A stretch of 17,668 bases of DNA. Origin: Gryganskiella cystojenkinii (Eukaryota > Mortierellomycota > Mortierellomycetes > Mortierellales > Mortierellaceae). Positions within the stretch are counted from its first letter, which is position 1. Every line of letters starts with the position of its first letter. The notes under the pieces are model-generated. The model ran no database searches, was not told the origin of the DNA, and saw only the letters and a list, made by a program, of their open reading frames with translations. Made by a program: the position numbers and the translations under genes. This document shows, in pieces, positions 12,034 to 17,668 of this stretch. The stretch covers positions 1 through 17,668 of the forward strand of contig JAAAIG010000151.1 in the NCBI GenBank assembly GCA_015852425.1. Reading direction: 5' to 3'.

Positions 12034-12611
12034 GGAAGAGGGCGTGGACCAGAGGTGTAAGAAAGCTATGCATAGAAATTTCAGTAATACACGCCTACGC
12101 TCATATTATCTTGATCTCTATTCGAATCGCCCAAGGGGTTACCCATTGTCTATTGACCGTACGTACCTGGAAGTGAAGTAAACGAAGAAGAAAAAAGGAG
12201 GGGTTCAAAGTCGGTGTTGTGCTATCCAGCCCCTATTTTGTTCATAGTAATAATAGGGCAGACAAAGATGGATGACCTGCAGGATGACCAAGCCAGGTAT
12301 GACCGCTGTTCCCTTGCCCTGCCGACGCCTGGTCGTGCTGAGCAACACCCGAACAGACCGCCTTTTTGTTTCCACAGTGGTTTATCCTTTTTTTTTTTGG
12401 TTCGACGCATCTCTTTTCTTCATGCCCATTCTCATTTACATTCTAATCTTTCACTCGAACCTTCTGTTATTTTATTCCCGTTACTCCTCTCTTTCTCGAC
12501 GAAACGACAGGGAGACGACTTGATTGACTTTTAAGCCCGTTCCTTTGACATCCTCAACAGTTCATATTTTTCTCTTTTACTTTGATAATTGGTCTCTTTC
12601 TAATACAACCC
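12034..12611. promoter_or_regulatory. Intergenic region: S49 peptidase 3' UTR and LIM gene promoter
   Basis: No gene is supported in these 578 bases. The first part must hold the 3' UTR of the peptidase gene; no AATAAA was found there. From about 12370 the plus strand turns pyrimidine-rich (long T and CT runs), as expected for the promoter and leader of the LIM gene starting at 12612. Open frames of 80-106 codons here are Ser/Phe/Leu-rich by-products of this composition. Confidence 0.45.
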
Positions 12612-15565
12612 ATGTCCTATATCACAAAAGACCAGCTCAGTAAGTGGCATTGAACAAGCAGCAGGCGCATACGCGAACAAACACAGCAGAGCTCTAAAAA
12701 CCAATCAAAATAAAAGCTCATCAATCCGCATTATTTTTCATTTCTTTCAGGTCTCTACCTCCAAAAGGTCGGAAGCCAGGCTACAGGACCCGGGTCTAAT
12801 AATGCCTCCAACGCTGGAGGGACCACCCGATCGCGCTCGACCTTGACTGGTCCACGACCCCCGACTTTCAAAGCCAGCAGTCGCAGGATCTTTCAGGATG
12901 GAGCATCAGCTGTCTCGTCACCAAGGATCTCTTCGCCCATCACGACTTCTTCAACGCAGTTGGAGAGCGCTGTCAGAAACCTGAACATGTCTTCTGTGCC
13001 GAACACGCCCAACAAGCCAAGACCTCCAGAACCAATCCTTGAATCCATGGGTGAAGAGGCACCTGTCGTGATGGAGTCGATGGGCTCGGATGATCAGGAA
13101 GAGCCTCAACAGCCACAACCGCATTCCCTTCACATACAGCACCAACAGCAACCTCAGCATGTTCAGCATGCCAATATAGTGTATGGTACCGTAAATGGAC
13201 CTCCAGGGTTCCATGGAACGACTCCTCAGAATTGGCCCAAACAAGGATACGTTCCTAATGTATACTCTGAAGGACCACCTTCTCAAATGTACTCGGGCCA
13301 CATTGGACAGGATCAGTACCTTCATCTCCAGCAGCAACAACAGCAACAGTATCAGCAGTACCAACAGTACCAACAACAGCAACAACAACAACAACAACAG
13401 CAACATGAATGTCTTCGACAGCAACATGCTGCCCAAGCTGCAGCACTGGGCTATGTCCCTTCCGGTGCTATGCCATCTCCCGCCACAGCAAGCTCTCATC
13501 TGCAGCACGCAGTGATACCTTCGACTCCGGCCCAGGTACCCATGACCATTACGCCTAGGATCATTCCAGTGATGGAAATTCCAAAGTACAAGATCATCAA
13601 CCCCTCCAAGACTGAGATCGACGACGATGACGAGGATAAAGGAACGGCAGTGCTTGAGGAAGATGACGACGACTGGGCACCCGAACCACCACCACGAGAT
13701 CCACCAAAACCCTCGTTTCAATCACAATCATCAACTTCATCGATCGAACTCCCAGGCCCTCCAGTCCCCCCAAAAATTGCTATCCCTTCAAAGCCCGGAT
13801 CTGCTGTGCAGAAACCCAATTCTCTTCCTCCATCGCGAGGAGCGTCTCCTTATGCCCTGACATCGACACCGCCACAGTACGACACACTCTCGGATTCTGA
13901 CCGTGTCCCGTTACCACCGCCCCGAGAGTTTAGACGAAAGACCATTACACCTCCTAGCGGCGCGACCCAGACCTCCTCAACTCCACACTCGGTCACGAAT
14001 GGTATCTTCAGCGTTCGATCAAGTCCCGCTCCAGGGACAGTAAAGGCAAACTCGGCCAAGTTTAACTCTTTAGCCTCTGCAGGTGGAACCGGGTCCTCAC
14101 CCACGCATGGAAGTGTTTCATTCTCATCCCCATGGTCACCCAAGGTTCAAAGTTCAACCACGAGTTTCAACACTGCAAACACGACTGCGACGGCGACCTC
14201 AAATCCGTGGACGAGTCGTAAAGCCGTAGATCATCTCCGAAAGAACTCGATCTCCAAGGGTACTGGTACAAGCTCGAGTTCAGGCTCAGGTTCGGGCTCG
14301 ACAGTTTTGAGTACGATCCTCCCCAGGACAAAAGCTGGGGATGCCCAGTCACCTTCGGTACTGGACAAGAACACACGTCGATCGTCGATGCCTGTCGCTA
14401 CGGCTGCGCCACCATCGCCACCATTGCCACCACTGGAAATCAAAGAGCTCCCGCCGATCCTTGGAGACACTCCGTTATATGATGCTGAGCACGATAGCAA
14501 GTGCATCATCACCGAGGCTGAAAGGGAAGAGATCGACAGGGACCTAGTCTCGATCGAGTCCAGGAGCTCGTCTATGTCACTGGGAGATGAGACTCTTCTT
14601 GAGGCTACAGAAGATATCATGGCCGAGCAACAGCAGCAACATGGAGTAGAAGAAGACATGCGCGCCGCGAGTCCCGAGAGCCGATCCTCAAGCCCTGCTA
14701 AACCCCCTGTCTCCGCAGAGGCAACGGATCACAAATTTGGAAGGGCCGGATCTGGAACGACCCTACCTTCGTATATCTGCTCCAGTTGTGATAAGCCTAT
14801 TGTGGGCACCATGATCACCGCGATGGGCAAGAAATGGCATTCCGATCATTTTGTTTGCACCGTCTGTGAGATGAACCTGGAGAATGTCCAGTTCTTCCAC
14901 AAGGATGGATTACCGTACTGCTCCAAGGATTTCCATGAAAAATTCAGTCCAAAGTGCGGTCACTGCAGCATGCCGATCGAGAACGTAAGTGACTTTTTTT
15001 TTTTGGAAACCTGTGCTATCCTCGTATCCTCGGATTTCGGTTCTTACCTGATTATGTGCTTCGAAACCGCTCTCGCTCTCTCTCACTCACACACACAAAC
15101 ATACACGCCTCCGATAGGAATGTTTAACGGCACTGGGGAAAAGTTGGCATCCGGGTCATTTCTTTTGTCAAGAGTGTGGCGATCCATTCGAGGAGGATGG
15201 GTACATGGTTCACGAGGATTTCCCGTATTGCGAAAAGGATTACCTGCGACTGTTTGCACCGAAGTGCACAGGATGTCTGGACCCGATCCAGGGCGATTTT
15301 ATCAACGCACTCAAGGGAAAATGGCACCGTGATTGCTTTGGTTGCACGGTAATCCAACAATGAAAGATGTTACTTTCGACCCAACTTTGTCGATCGAGTG
15401 CACCAAGGTTCATGATACTGATTGACATAACATTTGGACCCGACATATTTTTATCTTTCTTAGGTGTGTCATATTGGATTCGATAGTACTTCGTACTATG
15501 TCGAAAACGGGAAACCATACTGCCAGGCACACTACAAAAAGGGATCGCGGATCGCTCAGGCTTGA
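12612..15565 (+). CDS. Paxillin-like protein with three C-terminal LIM domains and polyglutamine tract
   Basis: Fungal paxillin-like proteins (Pxl1) act at sites of polarised growth and at the contractile ring, linking actin structures to Rho signalling. Exons are 12612-12639, 12751-14984, 15118-15348 and 15464-15565, giving 864 residues. Exon 1 encodes MSYITKDQL and splices to SLYLQKVG. The N-terminal 680 residues look disordered, rich in Pro, Ser and Gln, with proline clusters (PGPPVPP, PPSPPLPP) and a Gln/Tyr tract at 203-227. Three LIM double zinc fingers follow. LIM1 ligands are C686, C689, H706, H709, C712, C715, C733, D736. LIM2: C745, C748, H765, H768, C771, C774, C792, D795. LIM3: C804, C807, H824, C827, C830, C833, C851, H854. 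All ligands are intact. LESAVRNL (80-87) weakly resembles a paxillin LD motif. The LIM call is firm; the Pxl1 orthology is inferred from LIM number and position. Confidence 0.9.
13329..13403 (+). repeat. CAG/CAA polyglutamine tract with Tyr interruptions
   Basis: A mixed CAG/CAA run encodes 25 residues, mostly Gln with three Tyr, in the disordered part of the LIM protein. The purer CAA/CAG half at the 3' side is the more slippage-prone part. His and Gln enrichment also precedes it at about 13100-13160. Confidence 0.85.
15070..15098 (+). repeat. TC/AC dinucleotide run in a LIM gene intron
   Basis: A CT-rich run passes into an AC run inside the intron 14985-15117, just upstream of the acceptor at 15117. 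The CT part may serve as the polypyrimidine tract. Confidence 0.6.
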
Positions 15566-15626
15566 AACAACCCTCTTAGAAAATAACGGCTTGCCCTCGA
15601 ACGCAAATGTTACAAAAAATAATAAC

Positions 15627-15632
15627 AATAAA
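15627..15632 (+). terminator. AATAAA polyadenylation signal for the LIM gene
   Basis: A perfect AATAAA on the plus strand, 62 bases past the LIM stop codon and within an A-rich stretch. The 121 bp between this gene and the convergent FAHD1 gene must hold both 3' ends. Confidence 0.5.
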
Positions 15633-15686
15633 ATATACCAAGTTGCAAGATCGTTTTTTTATACGTAAAGGGAGAGGAGAGAAGTT

Positions 15687-16467
15687 CTACTTGTTGGGCT
15701 TGACACGATCAATGACGGGGAAACGCAGTTGAGAGATGATCTTGCCCTCGGTCGCCATCTCGATGGTCACGGTCTCGCCGGCCTTGACTGGACCGACTCC
15801 ACGAGGTGTTCCGGTCAAGATGACATCACCCTCCTGAAGTTTCATGATCGAGGAGACATGTTCGATCAAGGTGGGGATCCTGTAAAAGACATTGAGTGGT
15901 TGTGTTAATAAAATGTTTGGTGAAATAAGTACCAACCTCTTGGAGGTCAGAGTAACTAAGGCACAAATATATCTTCTGCAATTGGACTTACTTGAAGATC
16001 ATATCGCGAGTGTTTCCATCTTGTTTCGTAACGCCGTCAATCTTGAGGCTGAGATCAACATTGTTAGTATCGGGGATCTGCTCCTTGGGGATGAAATCAC
16101 CTACGGGTGTAAAAGTATCATAACCCTTGGCGGCACTCCAAGGCAAACCGGCTTTCTTGGCGGCGTCTTGCAAGTTTCTAGCAGTCATGTCTAAAGCCAG
16201 TGTATAGCCGGCGATGTACTTGTTCGCATCTTTGGCCTGGATATCGCGACCTTCTTTACCAATGACAACACCAAGCTCGACCTCGTGATGGACCTCACAG
16301 CCTTTGGGGATCTCGATGCTCTCACCGGGTTTGATGAATGAGGACGTGGGCTTGAGAAAGAAGAAGGGCGATTTTGGGACGGCATTGCCAAGCTCCTTGG
16401 CGTGATCGGCAAAGTTTCGGCCGATGGCGACAATCTTTCGACCGGATTGGACAAAGTTGCGGGACAT
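15687..16467 (-). CDS. FAHD1-type acylpyruvase / oxaloacetate decarboxylase (fumarylacetoacetate hydrolase family)
   Basis: FAHD1-type enzymes hydrolyse acylpyruvates and decarboxylate oxaloacetate, mostly in mitochondria, using Mg2+. Exon 1 is 15992-16467 and exon 2 is 15687-15879. The 112-bp intron has donor GTAAGT and joins at a split Lys codon, giving 222 residues, essentially the length of human FAHD1 (224). Family marks are GRNFADH with His22 as the likely catalytic base, HHEVELGVVIG with metal ligands Glu62 and Glu64, LALDMTARN with ligand Asp92, and GLPWSAAKGYDTF with Lys113. The C-terminal half has GDVILTGTPRGVGPV. No long presequence is present; MSRNFVQSGRK is short and basic, so mitochondrial import is possible but not clear. 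The ATG at 16467 follows a CT-rich leader on the minus strand. Yeast Fmp41 is a related protein. Confidence 0.94.
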
Positions 16468-16814
16468 GGTTTGAGGAATGCAAATGAAGAGAGGAGAGAG
16501 TAATGACGGGGAGGAAAGGAATTAGTGGACCCTTTTATGCTTTCGTGACTTCCCTGCGGACGACAACAGAAAATCGCGTTAATGAGCCATTCGGCGCAAA
16601 GACCAAAACGGGACGGAATACCTACGCCGGTGGTACCTTGCTCTCCTTCTAGATTCTTATCTACGTCCAAAGACCTCAGCCGGTGGAAAGCTCATTCTCA
16701 CTCACCCCGCTCCTCTCGAGTCTTAATTCAGCCTCTCTTTCTTTGGGACTCTAGGATTCTCTAACTCTTTTTTTTATTCCCCCTTGCTGCGTTTCCCATG
16801 TCCGTTTGGCGTCG

Positions 16815-17092
16815 ATGATCCGTAATTGGTACCTTAAAAACGAAATAGCAAGTATTCTTACTTTTTAACATTGATTTACTTTCTAGCCGTCCTTCCGAAG
16901 ACGCGATACGAGGCCACTCTTGCTTGGGAGAATTCGCAGGGCGTAACTCGGAAGCAAAAGCAGTCTCCATGTGATGATGATGGCGGTGACGATGTTCTGG
17001 CCTGCTGTGCCCAGATGGATATTGTCCCCAAGACAACCCCTCGCAGGCAGATCTGCGACTTCTCAATTCAATTGACGGTTTTTATCATTTAG
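16815..17092 (+). CDS. Weak candidate: small spliced ORF of unknown function
   Basis: An ATG at 16815 followed by ATC and one base meets a donor GTAATT at 16822, a form like those used by other genes here (GTAATC, GTAATG). A strong acceptor TTTACTTTCTAG ends at 16886, preceded by a TTAAC element. The second exon, 16887-17092, stays open in phase to a TAG, giving 70 residues beginning MIPVLPKTRYEATLAW. The intron would be 65 bp, shorter than any other in the window. The peptide matches nothing I recognise and has a Cys/Asp-rich middle. It may equally be part of a non-coding transcript or chance. Confidence 0.15.
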
Positions 17093-17270
17093 TAGTAAGT
17101 TTATTAGAAAAACGGGGGAAGATCCCTTTTTATTAGTTTTAGTTTTCTCATCTAAACACCGTGAAGAGTGGTGGCGTTTGTTCACGGAGCACGTAGCCTT
17201 CTCTTAGTTGTCTTAGTCGATGTTTATTAGTTAGACCCTCTACTGCAGCTTTTGGTGGCAGACAAAGCGC

Positions 17271-17305
17271 TAATAAAAAAAAATAAAAAAAATAAAAAAT
17301 AAAAA
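17271..17305 (+). repeat. A-rich low-complexity tract with several AATAAA units
   Basis: A run made almost only of A with single T bases, containing several AATAAA hexamers on the plus strand. It could serve as a 3'-end signal for a plus-strand transcript from the left, or as an AT-rich promoter element for one to the right. Confidence 0.5.
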
Positions 17306-17668
17306 CCTCGTTGCTCTCTTTGTAAAAAATTCTTTCCTTCGTACACCTCGAGTGTTTGCGCTGAAACCAAAAAAGCCTACTTACGGTTCATACAAGGGTC
17401 TCCATACTGGTAGCCCTGACTGACTCGTACACCCCTACTCGCACGTACATTCCCATCCCATTTTTACTCCATTCGCTTCATTATTCCCCATTTCATTCAC
17501 ATTTCAAACTCTAATTGCATTATTCTGCTTGGAGCCGCGACTGAGCTTGTTCCCGGCGCCCATTGAGACAGGGAAAGAACGTAGAACAGCGGGAACAGTG
17601 AGAAAGGAGAGAAGGTAGGGAGTTGGGAGTACTGATTTGGGCACTGAGGAGGGAAGGGGGAAGGGGCA

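Larger units (their letters stand above)
16468..17668. other. Right-end region with no confident gene
   Basis: These 1201 bases hold the promoter of the FAHD1 gene at the left (CT-rich on the minus strand next to 16467). No recognisable protein was found on either strand. A small spliced frame on plus is described separately. From about 17450 to 17530 the plus strand is rich in T and CATT, similar to the leaders of other genes here, so a plus-strand gene may start just beyond the edge. A minus-strand frame from the ATG at about 17564 reads MGAGNKLSRGSKQ but stops after 19 codons without a good donor. Confidence 0.4.

Noticed and set aside
12201..12240. GGGGTTCAAAGTC as a tRNA B box
   Set aside because: It departs from GGTTCRANNCC, and no A box or cloverleaf could be drawn around it.
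12951..13721. 256-codon minus-strand frame with a poly-leucine run
   Set aside because: It is antisense to the LIM gene exon 2; the poly-Leu is the reverse reading of the CAG/CAA tract.
17508..17564. Minus-strand start MGAGNKLSRGSKQ suggesting an N-myristoylated protein
   Set aside because: The frame ends after 19 codons and the only nearby donor (GTTTGA) is poor, with no convincing acceptor or downstream coding sequence in the window.

Overview
The window is nuclear DNA of a fungus. All seven genes recognised or inferred here are read through 23 short GT-AG introns (82-176 bp). Donors are mostly GTAAGT-like and several introns carry a CTAAC or CTGAC branch-point element. The gene families (mitochondrial tRNA thiouridylase, Msc2/ZnT5 zinc transporter, HDEL calreticulin, S49 peptidase, paxillin-like LIM protein, FAHD1) fit an early-diverging filamentous fungus such as Mortierellomycotina or Mucoromycota. 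That placement is inference; the window holds no rRNA or other marker. No tRNA, rRNA, CRISPR array, transposon or virus-like gene was seen.

Layout, left to right. 1-495 (-): 5' part of an unrecognised acidic-repeat protein cut by the window edge. 719-2776 (+): mitochondrial tRNA 2-thiouridylase (MTU1/SLM3/TRMU), divergent from the first gene across 223 bp. 2892-5779 (-): zinc transporter of the cation diffusion facilitator family, Msc2/ZnT5 type, 7 exons, convergent with MTU1. 6940-8465 (-): calreticulin, 2 exons. 9394-12033 (+): SppA-type S49 membrane peptidase, 7 exons, divergent from calreticulin across 928 bp. 12612-15565 (+): paxillin-like protein with three C-terminal LIM domains and a polyglutamine tract, 4 exons. 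15687-16467 (-): FAHD1-type acylpyruvase/oxaloacetate decarboxylase, 2 exons, convergent with the LIM gene. 16468-17668: no confident gene, only a weak candidate for a small spliced ORF on +.

The genes are ordinary housekeeping functions rather than one pathway. Two themes recur. The zinc transporter, calreticulin and possibly the S49 peptidase act in the secretory membrane system. MTU1 and FAHD1 are mitochondrial. No operon-like or defence-island organisation is visible. The most unusual items are the bacterial-type tandem SppA peptidase, now fully intronised, and the unrecognised Glu-Thr/Asp-Met repeat protein at the left edge. All exon joins were worked out by eye from splice signals, reading phase and remembered family patterns; no alignment or transcript data were available.
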